Shown: piece by piece, positions 1-9,652 of the stretch
How positions within the stretch are numbered: the stretch's first letter is position 1
How the letters are laid out: every line of letters starts with the position of its first letter
DNA from: an uncultured Psychroflexus sp.
GTDB lineage: Bacteria; Bacteroidota; Bacteroidia; Flavobacteriales; Flavobacteriaceae
Length of the DNA: 64,000 bases
Reading direction: 5' to 3'
NCBI GenBank assembly: GCA_913062845.1
Contig: CAJXVZ010000002.1
Span: 46,703-110,702, forward strand
Translations under genes and position numbers: made by a program
Notes under the pieces: generated by a model
What the model was told of the DNA's origin: nothing
Seen by the model: the letters and a program-made list of their open reading frames with translations, nothing else
Database searches by the model: none

Positions 1-270
1 AATGCCAAAAATCACAATAATAAGTTAATCACACAAATTTTTTTTACTTTAATTTAAATTAATAATGTTAAATCTTAACGTTAAAAACACATAAAACACT
101 GATTTATACCAATGTTTAATGATAAAAGAGATTTATATATGGCTAAATATTTAGTCTTTTTTAATATTTATCGAGCAATAAACGCATTAATTTTTTAACA
201 AAAAGACAGAAATTTTAGTTCATACTTCGAGGCATTAGCTCTGTATCGATGAAAAACTATGTAAAAAAAT

Positions 271-1920
271 TCAAAACACGCTTATAAACTTCAAATGTAT
301 TTGTGTATTCCTGAATTCAATCTTCTGGGTATCACTACCACCGTTGGCAAGCACAAGCCTGAGTATACCTGCTTTGGTCTCGAGACCAAAACCAAAACCT
401 AAACTATACAGATTTTCAGTAAATCTGTCAATATCATTTTCATAAAATCCATAGTCCAAAACACTGTGTACATACAAATTAGACCCTAATATATACCTGT
501 ATTCAGTTTGAAGTGCTCCGTAAAAGTTTGCAAAAAACCTGTTCTCTACAAAACCTCGCATGGTATTTATACCACCAAACCGGAAAAGTTCATTGCTTAA
601 ATAAGTATCAGAACTTAAGTATGCGGCATTAAGTCCTACATAAGCATACTGACGTTTTTGTAGCCTAAAAATTTGCCTGGCCTGAATCTCAATAAACTCC
701 TGGTTTTGTTCAAAACCTTCCGAATCTCTTGCTGCAAAACCTAAACTCAGCCTCAGAAACTGTGAATTCAAAAATAGTCTGTTTAGACGCCTTGGATCGT
801 TATACTCAGCTTCCAGTCCATAACGGGTTTTATTATAATCTGAAATTCCATTTGTAGCATTATCTAGCAAATCAGATGAATTTTCAAATAATGCTTTTAC
901 ACCAATATTTATATCAGGCAATAGCTGATAGTCCAGTTTAATATGTTGTTTAGTATTTGAAAAAGTTGAGTCCTGCTTAAAAAAACCAAGACCGGCCTGA
1001 AGACTGAACTTTGTCCTTAATATATATGGTATCCTTAAATTAGCATCAAACCACTCCTGAGCATTTCCGTCATTCCTGTAATTTAATTGCATTTCTTCTC
1101 CGGCATGAAAATTATTAATCAGATTAAGGTCTATATTACCATTCAATTGAAATTCGTTTTCATCAGAATTATTGAAACCAATAAAGCCATCAAAACTATT
1201 CGCCTGATTTTTCTCCAGATACAGAAACAATTTAGTAGAGTCTTTTGTGAATTGAACCTGCGGAGGTTGTTTTTGCCTGACAAAATTCAGGGTTTCAATT
1301 TTTTCTGACTTAGAGACTAATCTATCCTTATCAAAAGTTTCGTTTATCCTTATGTTTGCGTAATTTGGCAAAAATGATCTGGGGAATTTTTCATAACCTC
1401 TTATAATTATTTCATTCAGTTTTCGGGTTTCTGAGACCTCAAGCGCCAAATCCGCATAAACGGTATCACTTTTATTGAATTCAATGTTTTTTAGTTTTAC
1501 CTGACTAAAGGGCTTTCCTTTCTTAGAATAGAAATTCAATATCCTGTAGAGAAATTCAGAAAGATCTTCAGCATGGACATGATCTACTTCATCATCCAAA
1601 AGAGGATCAACAACATCCCTGTTGCTGAATTTTATGTAGCTGTATTTTTTATTAAGTTCTAAATTTGAAGAAAAAACTGAATCATTTTCCTGATATAAAT
1701 CAGCATATCTCAAATTGAAGAACCCTTCATTCTGAAGAATTTCTATAATGTTGTCAAACTCCAGCTTCAATTTTGAGATATCACTGAAAGACTTTTGACT
1801 GGACAATGCGCTTACAAGACTATCATTTGATGGATTTTTTGCATTTAATTTCAGATATAACTTTTGTGCATTAACGCTATAAACAAAAAAACCTATGACA
1901 CAAACTGTAATCCATCTCAT
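271..1920 (-). CDS. Omp85/BamA-type outer-membrane barrel protein
   Basis: The 549-residue protein has a signal peptide (residues 1-19, ending VNAQ), a mixed alpha/beta region to about residue 240 that fits POTRA-like domains, and a C-terminal half of alternating amphipathic strands ending in Phe, as expected for an outer-membrane beta barrel. The motif FRFGGINTMRGF near residues 445-456 matches the conserved L6 loop (VRGF/Y type) of the Omp85 superfamily, which covers BamA, TamA and two-partner secretion translocators. Family knowledge therefore points to protein insertion into, or transport across, the outer membrane. The substrate cannot be told. It is too short for a full five-POTRA BamA and is more like the short hemolysin-activator or TamA-like members. 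It lies just upstream of nothing visible and follows the FadL-like gene by 41 bp on the same strand, so the two may be co-transcribed. Confidence 0.75.
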   Translation of the reverse strand: MRWITVCVIGFFVYSVNAQKLYLKLNAKNPSNDSLVSALSSQKSFSDISKLKLEFDNIIEILQNEGFFNLRYADLYQENDSVFSSNLELNKKYSYIKFSNRDVVDPLLDDEVDHVHAEDLSEFLYRILNFYSKKGKPFSQVKLKNIEFNKSDTVYADLALEVSETRKLNEIIIRGYEKFPRSFLPNYANIRINETFDKDRLVSKSEKIETLNFVRQKQPPQVQFTKDSTKLFLYLEKNQANSFDGFIGFNNSDENEFQLNGNIDLNLINNFHAGEEMQLNYRNDGNAQEWFDANLRIPYILRTKFSLQAGLGFFKQDSTFSNTKQHIKLDYQLLPDINIGVKALFENSSDLLDNATNGISDYNKTRYGLEAEYNDPRRLNRLFLNSQFLRLSLGFAARDSEGFEQNQEFIEIQARQIFRLQKRQYAYVGLNAAYLSSDTYLSNELFRFGGINTMRGFVENRFFANFYGALQTEYRYILGSNLYVHSVLDYGFYENDIDRFTENLYSLGFGFGLETKAGILRLVLANGGSDTQKIEFRNTQIHLKFISVF

Positions 1921-1961
1921 AGGTTTAAAACGATTTTATTTTGCGCTTTCTTATATCAAGA

Positions 1962-3479
1962 TTAAAATCCAAATGAAATTGTCAGGAATATATTAGATTC
2001 GTCATTATTAATATTTGCGGTTTGACTCAAACCTGTGTTGTAAAGTAAATCATTTCGCTCTACTGACGCAAAAGTATACGCCAGATCTATATTCACACGA
2101 CTTAAATTATATCCTAACCCGAAACTGTAACCTGTAAGGTCACCCATTATCGAATTGTCTTCATATGGCGATTCCTGTGTGAAATAACCTCCTCTAAATC
2201 TGAATTGTTTTAAAACAAATTCACCACCGATATTAAGACTAGCTGCATTTGTAAGCTCTTCTGAAATTTGTTGATTTACTATCGTTGCAGGACCTGACCT
2301 GAATTTTATATTGGAATAATCCTGAACACTATAATCTATACTGATAAGACCTCTGTTACCAAAAACATAAGATAATCCGGTTCTCCAGGTACTGGCAGTT
2401 CTAAAACTATATTCCGGATAAATGTTTAGTATCCTTGGATTAAAAAAGGGATTAGTCACCTCTACGTTACCTCTTCTTATGGTTTCAATAGATTGCTCAA
2501 CCTCCTCAGAAACCCTGTACCAGGTTGGCGATTGGTAAGATAAAGCAGCTCTTAACTGAGGAGTGACTTTAGCAATTGCCCCTAATTGAAATGAAAAGGC
2601 ATTGGATCTGGTTAATAAAGAATTATTAAAACCAATCCTTGCAATCTGACTGTCTGAATTGTTATTATCTTCAATACTGGATGTATTTCTTTGATACTCC
2701 ATATAATGAGCATTTAAATTGAGTCCTAAATACAGCCTTTTCTTTATCTCAACACTCGTATTGAAAGAAAAGCGCCCATTGTAACCTCTTTCATTAATAA
2801 GGTAATCATGTCTGAACTCATCTCCCTGCACATTGGATACATATTGAGTATTGTTAAAATCGTTTGGATTTACAGGATCAATGACAAAGGTCTGGTAACC
2901 AAGAAGTGCATTTTGAGCACTTAAACCTTGAGTTTCCCCAAGAAAAGTATACAACTCTTCCACAGTTTCGCCGGGTAGCGGCTCTAACAAATCTAACGGC
3001 AGACCTTGTGCATTAGTTACAAAGAAATCTCCCAACGACTGATTAACGTTACCAAAGGCCCTGTAAGAGTCATTGTAATTTGCTATTTGATCATATGTTA
3101 ATCCATACGAATATTTGGAAATAGTAGCGTCGTCGTCATTAGAGGTGTAAACAAAAACAGCTCCTGCCTGATTCAGATCAAATGTATTTTCGTTTCGGGT
3201 TGTACCTGTATTAGAATTTCCGAAATTTACGTTATTACTTCTCAAATTTAAATTTAAGGTCGCTGATGCCTGATTATTTAGAAAAACGGAAGATCCTGCA
3301 GGATTTAATTTTAAACTTGACATATCACCACCCAACGAACTAAAAGCACCTCCCATTGCCGAAAATCTGGCAGTTCCCATCATATCTTCCCGGGAAAACC
3401 TAACTGCATCAGTAATATCCTGGGCATACAATGACATAACAGGTAACAACAGTATAATTTTCAAAAGTATAGTTTTCAT
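1962..3479 (-). CDS. FadL/OMPP1-like outer-membrane transport protein
   Basis: The 505-residue protein starts with a signal peptide ending SLYAQ. A mature N-terminus rich in small residues follows (DAVRFSREDMMGTARFSAMG, then a GGAF..LGGD..S motif and NPAG), which is the hallmark of the FadL/OMPP1/TodX family and the related PorV group in Bacteroidetes. The rest is barrel-like, with alternating Tyr/Phe strands, and ends FLTISFGF, a typical C-terminal outer-membrane signal. Family members take up hydrophobic compounds; flavobacterial copies are often labelled hemin receptor without proof. The next gene upstream on the same strand is cut off by a strong terminator, so this gene probably has its own promoter and may run into the Omp85-like gene. 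The substrate is unknown. Confidence 0.75.
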   Translation of the reverse strand: MKTILLKIILLLPVMSLYAQDITDAVRFSREDMMGTARFSAMGGAFSSLGGDMSSLKLNPAGSSVFLNNQASATLNLNLRSNNVNFGNSNTGTTRNENTFDLNQAGAVFVYTSNDDDATISKYSYGLTYDQIANYNDSYRAFGNVNQSLGDFFVTNAQGLPLDLLEPLPGETVEELYTFLGETQGLSAQNALLGYQTFVIDPVNPNDFNNTQYVSNVQGDEFRHDYLINERGYNGRFSFNTSVEIKKRLYLGLNLNAHYMEYQRNTSSIEDNNNSDSQIARIGFNNSLLTRSNAFSFQLGAIAKVTPQLRAALSYQSPTWYRVSEEVEQSIETIRRGNVEVTNPFFNPRILNIYPEYSFRTASTWRTGLSYVFGNRGLISIDYSVQDYSNIKFRSGPATIVNQQISEELTNAASLNIGGEFVLKQFRFRGGYFTQESPYEDNSIMGDLTGYSFGLGYNLSRVNIDLAYTFASVERNDLLYNTGLSQTANINNDESNIFLTISFGF

Positions 3480-3496
3480 AGCATGTCTTTATTAAA

Positions 3497-3522
3497 AAAC
3501 TGCCTGAATATTCAGGCAGTTT
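3497..3522 (-). terminator. Perfect palindromic terminator
   Basis: A 26-nt perfect palindrome (core CTGCCTGAA/TTCAGGCAG) lies just after the stop of the Gly/Trp-rich lipoprotein gene on the minus strand and runs into a T-rich stretch. It separates that gene from the FadL-like gene downstream. Confidence 0.8.
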
Positions 3523-3529
3523 GGTTAAA

Positions 3530-4705
3530 TTATCTTCTTCCTCCTCGACTTGATCTGCCTCCGCTACTTCTTGAGCCTGAAGATCGTGAGCTTCCACCTG
3601 AACTTCTTACCCTGGAACCGCTGCTTCTGGAGCTGGACCTGGTAGATGATGATCGCGGCGTGTATCCTCTGCTATTTGTTCGGTAATTTCTGGAGTTACC
3701 TCTGGATCTGTAAGAGGAATTCCTCGAGTTGTTATAAATGCTCTGGTTAGAATATCTTGAAGGCGCTCTTCTTGTAGTCGTTGTTCTACCATCGTTTGCT
3801 CTTGTACTTCTCACTCTTGCATTTATATTACTCGAATTTCTAATTCTACGACCATCACTATTGGCAAATCTGCTGCTTCTGGTTGTTGATCGGCTTAGTC
3901 TTGAATCAGATCTGTTATTAACTCTACTTCTGAGATTCTGATTACTTCTTATATTTCTGTTGCTTCTGAGATTGTTACCAGGTCTGGCATAATTATAATT
4001 AGACCTTACAATATTATTTCTTAAGCCCGTATTGAAAGCTACTCCATTATATGGGTTGTAAAATCCACCCCAGCCCCAGCCAGGACCATAGAATCCACCC
4101 CAACCCCAACCAGGTAACCAAGGACTTGGAACACCCCAGCCGCCCCAGGGTCTAAAGCCGCCCCAGCCCCAACCGGGACCGAAGCCACCCCAGCCTAAGC
4201 CAGGACCATAAAATCCGCCCCAACCCCATCCGGGACCAAAGCCACCCCAACCCCAGTTGTTCCAGAGGCCAAATCCGCCTCCCCATGCACCAAAGCCGGT
4301 ATTGATATAGTTATACGTCACAGAAGTGGGCTGTGTACCCCAACCTCCATAAGTATTATATTCAGTATTCTCGGGATTTACAATAATATCCTCTTGCGCA
4401 ACTTCTCCTTCACCCTGAGATGTATAAGAGTCTATATCTGTAAAAACTTCATTCTGACTTCTGGCCTGACTGATAAGCCTGTCTTGTTCTTCAAAATAAT
4501 TCTGATAATACTGATTATTTTGATTTGAAGATGAATTATCATTTTGTCTGGCATCTTCTCTGTTGGCTAAGGCATCATTTGCGTAAATTCCGTCGTTTTG
4601 TACACTTGCATTATTGTATGACGAACCACACGAGGATACAAAAACCACTGCGATTGATATTGCAAAAATTGCAATTGATCGATAAAATTTGATATTAGGT
4701 TTCAT
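3530..4705 (-). CDS. Gly/Trp-repeat lipoprotein with Arg/Ser-rich tail
   Basis: I take the ATG at 4705 as the start (391 residues): it places a lipoprotein signal at the N-terminus ending VFVSSC, with the lipid-acceptor Cys near residue 26. The longer in-frame start at 4816 would overlap the proS start and adds no signal. After an Asn/Gln-rich acidic stretch comes a low-complexity block, about residues 135-230, built of GWGGFGPGWGWGGF-like units. The last ~150 residues are dominated by Arg, Ser and Asn (RSS, SRS and RGG runs). Flavobacteria commonly carry such a protein next to proS, sometimes mislabelled vitellogenin-like; no function is established. The very basic tail could bind nucleic acid or acidic polymers, but that is only inference. 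It is divergent from proS with 99 bp between the starts. Confidence 0.65.
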   Translation of the reverse strand: MKPNIKFYRSIAIFAISIAVVFVSSCGSSYNNASVQNDGIYANDALANREDARQNDNSSSNQNNQYYQNYFEEQDRLISQARSQNEVFTDIDSYTSQGEGEVAQEDIIVNPENTEYNTYGGWGTQPTSVTYNYINTGFGAWGGGFGLWNNWGWGGFGPGWGWGGFYGPGLGWGGFGPGWGWGGFRPWGGWGVPSPWLPGWGWGGFYGPGWGWGGFYNPYNGVAFNTGLRNNIVRSNYNYARPGNNLRSNRNIRSNQNLRSRVNNRSDSRLSRSTTRSSRFANSDGRRIRNSSNINARVRSTRANDGRTTTTRRAPSRYSNQSIYNNSRNSSYRSRGNSRNYRTNSRGYTPRSSSTRSSSRSSGSRVRSSGGSSRSSGSRSSGGRSSRGGRR

Positions 4706-4804
4706 AACTTGTGGTTTTAAAATTTTATATATCGTTAAAATAATTAGTTTTGTGTTTTTCATAATCACATACATAGATACAACATCTATGCCAAACATCA
4801 AAAT

Positions 4805-6283
4805 ATGTCGAAGCACTTAACAAAACGTTCGGACAACTATTCAAAATGGTATAATGAGCTTGTCGTAAAAGCAGATTTGGCTGAAAATTCTGCCGTGAGA
4901 GGTTGTATGGTTATTAAACCTTACGGTTTTGCTATTTGGGAGAAAATGCAACAGGAACTTGATAAAATGTTTAAAGCAACTGGTCATGAGAATGCCTATT
5001 TTCCATTGTTAGTTCCTAAACATCTTTTCGAAGCTGAGGAAAAAAATGCTGAAGGATTTGCCAAAGAATGTGCAGTAGTGACGCATTACAGACTAAAAAC
5101 AGATGACAAAGACAAGGCGAAGCTTATTGTTGATCCTGAAGCTAAACTTGAAGAGGAATTGGTTATAAGACCAACATCAGAAGCTATCATTTGGAGCACA
5201 TATAAAAACTGGATCCAGTCTTACCGTGATTTACCTATAAAAATTAACCAATGGGCCAACGTTATGCGCTGGGAAATGCGGACGCGCTTATTTTTAAGAA
5301 CAGCAGAGTTTTTGTGGCAGGAGGGTCATACTGCTCATGCTACCAAAGATGAGGCGATAGAAGAAGCTGAGTTAATGAATAGTATTTATGCCAAATTTGC
5401 CAAAGACTTCATGGCTATGCCAGTCGTGCAGGGCGTGAAATCTGAAAGCGAGCGTTTCGCGGGCGCTGAAGAAACCTATTGTATTGAAGCTTTAATGCAA
5501 GACGGGAAAGCGCTTCAGGCCGGTACTTCTCATTTCTTAGGACAAAATTTCGCCAAAGCCTTTGATGTGAAATTTGCTAATAAGCAAGGAAAACTCGACC
5601 ACGTTTGGGCGACAAGCTGGGGTGTTTCAACAAGGTTAATGGGCGCCCTTATCATGTCTCATAGTGATGATAATGGCCTTGTGTTGCCTCCAAAATTAGC
5701 ACCATATCAGGTAGTGATTGTTCCTATTTACCGAAATGAACAGCAATATAATAGTATTTGTGATAAGGCTAGCCAAATAAAGTCGGAACTGGAGAATGAA
5801 GGCATAAGCGTAAAATTTGATGATAGAGATACGCAGAAACCAGGCTGGAAATTTACAGAATATGAAATGAAAGGCGTACCTCTACGAATTGGTATAGGAC
5901 CAAAAGACCTTGAAAAAAATACAGTAGAGCTTGCCAGAAGAGATGATCTGTCCAAGTCTTTCATCAATCAGGATGAGTTGATTGAAACTGTAAAAATTAC
6001 GCTTAAAGACATTCAAAATAATCTTTACGACAAGGCAAAGAATTTCATGACAAAAAACACACGCTCCACTGACGACTACAACAATTTTAAAGAGATTCTT
6101 AATAATAATGGTGGATTTATTTCGTGCTACTGGGACGGAACCTCTGAAACCGAAGAAAAGATAAAGAATGATACCAAGGCTACCATAAGATGCATTATTG
6201 ACACGGAAGACATAGCCGGTAAGAAATGTGTTTATTCCGATAAACCTGCATTTGCCAAGGTGCTTTTTGCAAAAGCATATTAA
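4805..6283 (+). CDS. proS: Prolyl-tRNA synthetase (type 3)
   Basis: The 492-residue protein charges tRNA-Pro with proline in the cytosol. Its length and its start ([20 protein letters not shown]) match the archaeal/eukaryote-like ProS type 3 without the editing insertion found in the ~570-residue bacterial type. Class II motifs are visible: [10 protein letters not shown] and the RPTSEA motif near residue 122, RWEMRTR-type motif 2 near residue 157, and [10 protein letters not shown] with the following helix. An anticodon-binding domain (about 300-400) and a C-terminal zinc-like domain with GGFISCYW and KCVYSDKPA follow. The start codon lies only 99 bp from the divergent lipoprotein start. A tRNA-Glu gene with its own promoter follows. 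Confidence 0.95.
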   Translation: MSKHLTKRSDNYSKWYNELVVKADLAENSAVRGCMVIKPYGFAIWEKMQQELDKMFKATGHENAYFPLLVPKHLFEAEEKNAEGFAKECAVVTHYRLKTDDKDKAKLIVDPEAKLEEELVIRPTSEAIIWSTYKNWIQSYRDLPIKINQWANVMRWEMRTRLFLRTAEFLWQEGHTAHATKDEAIEEAELMNSIYAKFAKDFMAMPVVQGVKSESERFAGAEETYCIEALMQDGKALQAGTSHFLGQNFAKAFDVKFANKQGKLDHVWATSWGVSTRLMGALIMSHSDDNGLVLPPKLAPYQVVIVPIYRNEQQYNSICDKASQIKSELENEGISVKFDDRDTQKPGWKFTEYEMKGVPLRIGIGPKDLEKNTVELARRDDLSKSFINQDELIETVKITLKDIQNNLYDKAKNFMTKNTRSTDDYNNFKEILNNNGGFISCYWDGTSETEEKIKNDTKATIRCIIDTEDIAGKKCVYSDKPAFAKVLFAKAY

Positions 6284-6298
6284 ATTTTCAAAAAAGTA

Positions 6299-6328
6299 TT
6301 GCAACATTAATAAAATAATGTATTTTTG
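6299..6328 (+). promoter_or_regulatory. tRNA-Glu/rpsT promoter (TTG-N19-TATTTTTG)
   Basis: TTG at 6299-6301 and TATTTTTG at 6321-6328 are separated by exactly 19 bp, a textbook Bacteroidetes primary sigma factor promoter (-33 TTG, -7 TAnnTTTG). It lies about 20 bp before the tRNA. Confidence 0.8.
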
Positions 6329-6347
6329 CACCCGCAAAAGCGCGAAT

Positions 6348-6419
6348 GGTCCGTTCGTCTAGTGGTTAGGACGCCAGGTTTTCATCCTGGTAACAGGGGT
6401 TCGATTCCCCTACGGACTA
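6348..6419 (+). tRNA. tRNA-Glu (TTC)
   Basis: The 72-nt cloverleaf has acceptor arms GGTCCGT/ACGGACT, an anticodon stem CCAGG/CCTGG with loop TTTTCAT (anticodon TTC), and the T-loop TTCGATT. The CCA end is not encoded. It is 28 bp ahead of rpsT and probably in the same transcript. Confidence 0.95.
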
Positions 6420-6447
6420 CAAACAAGTAAGACTTAAATAAAAAATT

Positions 6448-6699
6448 ATGGCAAATCATAAATCTGCTTTAAAAAGAATCAGAAACAGCGAAACCAAACG
6501 TTTACGTAATCGCTATCAACACAAAACAGCCCGTAATGCTGTGAGAAAATTACAAGCTACTACAGATAAATCTGAAGCTGAAAAAATGTTTACTGATGTG
6601 ATATCAAAAGTTGACAAATTAGCTAAGAAAAATATTATACACACAAATAAGGCTAACAGAATAAAGTCCAGATTAGCTAAGCACGTAGCTTCTCTTTAA
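6448..6699 (+). CDS. rpsT: 30S ribosomal protein S20
   Basis: The 83-residue, strongly basic protein begins [20 protein letters not shown], the classic S20 N-terminus, and has the family's usual length. S20 binds 16S rRNA early in assembly of the small subunit. The gene lies 28 bp after tRNA-Glu with no promoter visible in the gap, so it is probably read from the tRNA promoter, and it is followed at once by a strong terminator. In many bacteria S20 represses its own translation; nothing in this sequence shows that directly. Confidence 0.97.
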   Translation: MANHKSALKRIRNSETKRLRNRYQHKTARNAVRKLQATTDKSEAEKMFTDVISKVDKLAKKNIIHTNKANRIKSRLAKHVASL

Positions 6700-6723
6700 A
6701 TTTTAAAGTCTTACTTACGATAC

Positions 6724-6752
6724 AAAAGCCGTCCAAAGGACGGCTTTTTTGT
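6724..6752 (+). terminator. rpsT terminator
   Basis: The stem AAAGCCGTCC/GGACGGCTTT is followed by a T run 25 bp after the rpsT stop. It is a strong intrinsic terminator for the tRNA-Glu/rpsT transcript. Confidence 0.9.
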
Positions 6753-7095
6753 TTTGCAACATTGAGAAATAGAGTAGATGTATATGTAATACTAATAATG
6801 ATTATAAATATATATTATATTTCTCCTGTTTTATGACTTTCATCATATATTTCTTCTCCTAATGTCGGTATTTTTGGATCTCTAAATCAGAAATATTCCA
6901 TTATGGTTTTGTCCATTATCATAACGACTGCCACGACAATTTCATTACTGATATTTTTTTGGACTAAAAAGACGTCATACCTTTCTTCTTCATTACTATT
7001 TAAGCCTTTTGCTCCTAGCACTATGTCATTTAACAAAGAAGTTTCTTCACTAGCACTTTCAAGCATTCAGAAAACTACAATAAAATATTAATACC
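6753..7095. other. Intergenic leader of pckA, no clear gene
   Basis: The 343 bp between the rpsT terminator and pckA are AT-rich. A 62-codon open frame (6903-7091, plus) is low-complexity (runs of Ile, Thr, Ser), has no recognisable family and no ribosome-binding context, so I do not call it a gene. The stretch probably holds the pckA promoter and leader; no full consensus promoter could be picked with confidence. Confidence 0.4.
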
Positions 7096-8736
7096 ATGGA
7101 GACATTATTGAAACAACCAAAGATGGCTAAAAGAGATTTAACCAGGTATGGCATTAAAAATGCCATTACCCATTGGAATCTATCTGCCGAAGAATTGCAA
7201 AAGATTACAGTTAAAAAAGGCATGGGAAAAGAAACCACAAACGTAACATTGGCGGTAAACACAGGGAAATTTACAGGAAGATCTCCACAGGACAGGTTTC
7301 TGGTTAAGGATGATTACACCAGAGATCGCGTTTGGTGGGGCAAAACCAACAAAGCTATTTCACCGGAAAATTTCGATTTTCTTCAAAGTGAGATAGAAAA
7401 TTACTTAAGCGGAAAAGAAATATATGCGAGAGATGGTTTTGTATGTGCGGATCCAAAATACAGAATGGGCGTAAGAACAGTTACAGAATACCCTTGGTCT
7501 AATATGTTTGTTTTCAACATGTTTATAAGACCCACTGAAGAAGAACTCGAGAACTTCGATGAAGACTGGCTTGTCCTTTGTGCACCAGGCTACGAGTGCC
7601 CTAACCCAAAAGAACATGGCTTAAGACAAGGCAACTTTTCTATTTTAAACTTTACTAAAAAGATAGCCTTAGTAGGTGGCTCAGGTTACACGGGAGAGAT
7701 CAAAAAAGGTGTTTTTTCTGCACTGAATATGATTTTACCTGTTGATAGAGATGTATTACCTATGCACTGCTCGGCCAATGTTGGAGAGGAAGGCGACACT
7801 GCTATTTTCTTTGGCTTATCAGGTACAGGGAAAACTACGCTTTCTGCTGATCCGAGTCGTAAACTAATTGGTGACGATGAGCATGGATGGACTAAAGAAA
7901 ATAGAATCTTCAACTTTGAAGGTGGTTGCTATGCAAAAGTAATTGATCTAACAGAAGAAAAAGAACCTGATATTTACCGCGCTATAAAACCCGGAGCAAT
8001 TTTAGAAAATGTAGTTTTTGATGAAAACCAAGAGGTGGATTATATGGACAGTAGCATTACACAAAACACTCGTGTAAGTTATCCTATTTATCACATAGAC
8101 AATATACAAACGCCATCTTATGCAGATAATCCTAAAAACATCTTCTTTTTAACTTGTGATGCTTTTGGCGTTTTACCTCCGGTTTCAAAATTAACTCCCG
8201 GTCAGGCCGCTTATCACTTTATTTCAGGCTACACCGCAAAAGTTGCAGGAACAGAAGCCGGGATTACAGAACCGGTGCCTTCTTTTTCAGCATGCTTTGG
8301 TGAACCATTTATGCCTTTACACCCTACCACTTACGCCGAGAAGTTAAGCGAGAAAATGCAAGAAGCCGGAGTAAATGTTTGGCTAATTAATACTGGCTGG
8401 AGTGGTGGTCCTTATGGTGTTGGCTCAAGAATTAAATTAAAATACACCAGAGCAATGATCTCTGCTATTCTGGAAGGAGAGTTAGACCAGGTAGAATACA
8501 CTCAACATCCCATCTTCGGATTATTTATGCCAAAAGCATGTCCAAATGTTCCTGAAGAAATGCTGGACCCTATGAATACATGGCTACAGAAAGGCGCTTA
8601 CGTGAGCAAAGCTATACAATTGGCACACTCATTCCACTTAAACTTTGAAAAGTTTATCAGCGAGGCTTCAGAACATATACTTGAAGGCGGACCACTAACT
8701 GACGAACATCATTCACTCAATGAAACAATAAAATAG
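7096..8736 (+). CDS. pckA: Phosphoenolpyruvate carboxykinase (ATP)
   Basis: The 546-residue enzyme converts oxaloacetate and ATP to phosphoenolpyruvate, CO2 and ADP, the entry step of gluconeogenesis. Visible signatures are the substrate-site segment NTGKFTGRSPQDRF (about residues 55-70), the P-loop FGLSGTGKTTLSAD (about 237-250), the metal-binding LIGDDEHGW, and NTGWSGGPYG near residue 433, all typical of the ATP-type family and not of GTP-type enzymes. Length agrees with the usual ~540. The gene stands alone between two terminators, so it is probably monocistronic with its own leader of about 340 bp. Confidence 0.97.
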   Translation: METLLKQPKMAKRDLTRYGIKNAITHWNLSAEELQKITVKKGMGKETTNVTLAVNTGKFTGRSPQDRFLVKDDYTRDRVWWGKTNKAISPENFDFLQSEIENYLSGKEIYARDGFVCADPKYRMGVRTVTEYPWSNMFVFNMFIRPTEEELENFDEDWLVLCAPGYECPNPKEHGLRQGNFSILNFTKKIALVGGSGYTGEIKKGVFSALNMILPVDRDVLPMHCSANVGEEGDTAIFFGLSGTGKTTLSADPSRKLIGDDEHGWTKENRIFNFEGGCYAKVIDLTEEKEPDIYRAIKPGAILENVVFDENQEVDYMDSSITQNTRVSYPIYHIDNIQTPSYADNPKNIFFLTCDAFGVLPPVSKLTPGQAAYHFISGYTAKVAGTEAGITEPVPSFSACFGEPFMPLHPTTYAEKLSEKMQEAGVNVWLINTGWSGGPYGVGSRIKLKYTRAMISAILEGELDQVEYTQHPIFGLFMPKACPNVPEEMLDPMNTWLQKGAYVSKAIQLAHSFHLNFEKFISEASEHILEGGPLTDEHHSLNETIK

Positions 8737-8765
8737 TTTTTTGATTTTTAGGTTATATGAAGAGA

Positions 8766-8793
8766 AAGAGCCCCGGAGTGAGGGCTCTTTTTT
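8766..8793 (+). terminator. pckA terminator
   Basis: AGAGCCC/GGGCTCT arms around a short loop run into a T tract, 30 bp after the pckA stop and ahead of the convergent PAP2 gene. Confidence 0.85.
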
Positions 8794-8809
8794 TATGGTA
8801 AATATGGTG

Positions 8810-9652
8810 CTAAAAAGTGAGCACAAAACCCAATGTATTACCACCAAAAGTCAGATTTAACTCTGCGTTGGATCTTTCAGAGGGACGATCATTATATTTC
8901 TTATCATATTTTTTATCCAGGTAGATATCCAGGGATTCAACAACAAAATAACTTAATGCCCAACTTAGAAATACATCGCTGGCCCAGTGTGCATCTTCAT
9001 AGATTCTACTCAAACCGGGAATTACCCCTATGGCATAAATAGGCGCCTTAACCCACCAACTTTTAAATTGTTTTGCTATAACATGAGCATTGGTAAAAGT
9101 AAGTACTGCGTGACCTGAAGGAAAAGACCTGTAGGCCTTATCTCCTCCAAAAGGCCTGAAGTGATTCTTCCCGAATTCAGTTCCGGGACGAGCTCTGCCT
9201 GTAGCTGACTTTGTAATCTGTTGAAGAAGGCCTGTTGCTGTGGCAGACGAAATAAGAAGAACACCGGTCCTTCTTAATTTTTCGTTTTTTGTAAATAAGC
9301 CTGTTAAATAAACAGCCCCGGTTGCAGCATAATTATTTTGAGGACTACCTGCATACCAACCATATTCAAGAAGAACATTAGGCACATCTTCTTTGTGACT
9401 TAAAAAAGTGTTTCTGATATTATCATCAAAAATATAAAGACCTCCTGTAGTAGCTGCAACAGCACCTAATTTTAAAAAATCCTCTGATTGCCAGCTTAAG
9501 GGTCTTGTGTATGTATAGCCTACACCCTTAAACACATTACCCATATCATAAGTGAAATTCTGCCATAGATTCCGATCTTTATTAAAATCCTGAGCACTCA
9601 AGCTCAGAAAAGCGAATAATAATGCTATTAAAGAGTAATTATATTTCATCAT
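8810..9652 (-). CDS. PAP2-family membrane-associated phosphatase
   Basis: The 280-residue exported protein has a signal peptide ending LSLSAQ and carries all three motifs of the type 2 phosphatidic acid phosphatase superfamily: KSATGRARP (about residue 148), RSFPSGHAVL (about 174) and SRIYEDAHWASDV (about 215). The histidines of motifs 2 and 3 are the expected catalytic residues. The family dephosphorylates lipid phosphates such as undecaprenyl pyrophosphate, phosphatidate or lipid A 1-phosphate. With a cleaved signal peptide this one acts in the periplasm or at the outer membrane. The start MMKYNY could also be the second Met. It converges with pckA and shows no operon partner. Confidence 0.85.
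   Translation of the reverse strand: MMKYNYSLIALLFAFLSLSAQDFNKDRNLWQNFTYDMGNVFKGVGYTYTRPLSWQSEDFLKLGAVAATTGGLYIFDDNIRNTFLSHKEDVPNVLLEYGWYAGSPQNNYAATGAVYLTGLFTKNEKLRRTGVLLISSATATGLLQQITKSATGRARPGTEFGKNHFRPFGGDKAYRSFPSGHAVLTFTNAHVIAKQFKSWWVKAPIYAIGVIPGLSRIYEDAHWASDVFLSWALSYFVVESLDIYLDKKYDKKYNDRPSERSNAELNLTFGGNTLGFVLTF

Noticed and set aside
6903..7091. 62-codon plus-strand frame ahead of pckA
   Set aside because: Low-complexity Ile/Thr/Ser composition, no signal or family, no start context; it is more probably leader DNA.
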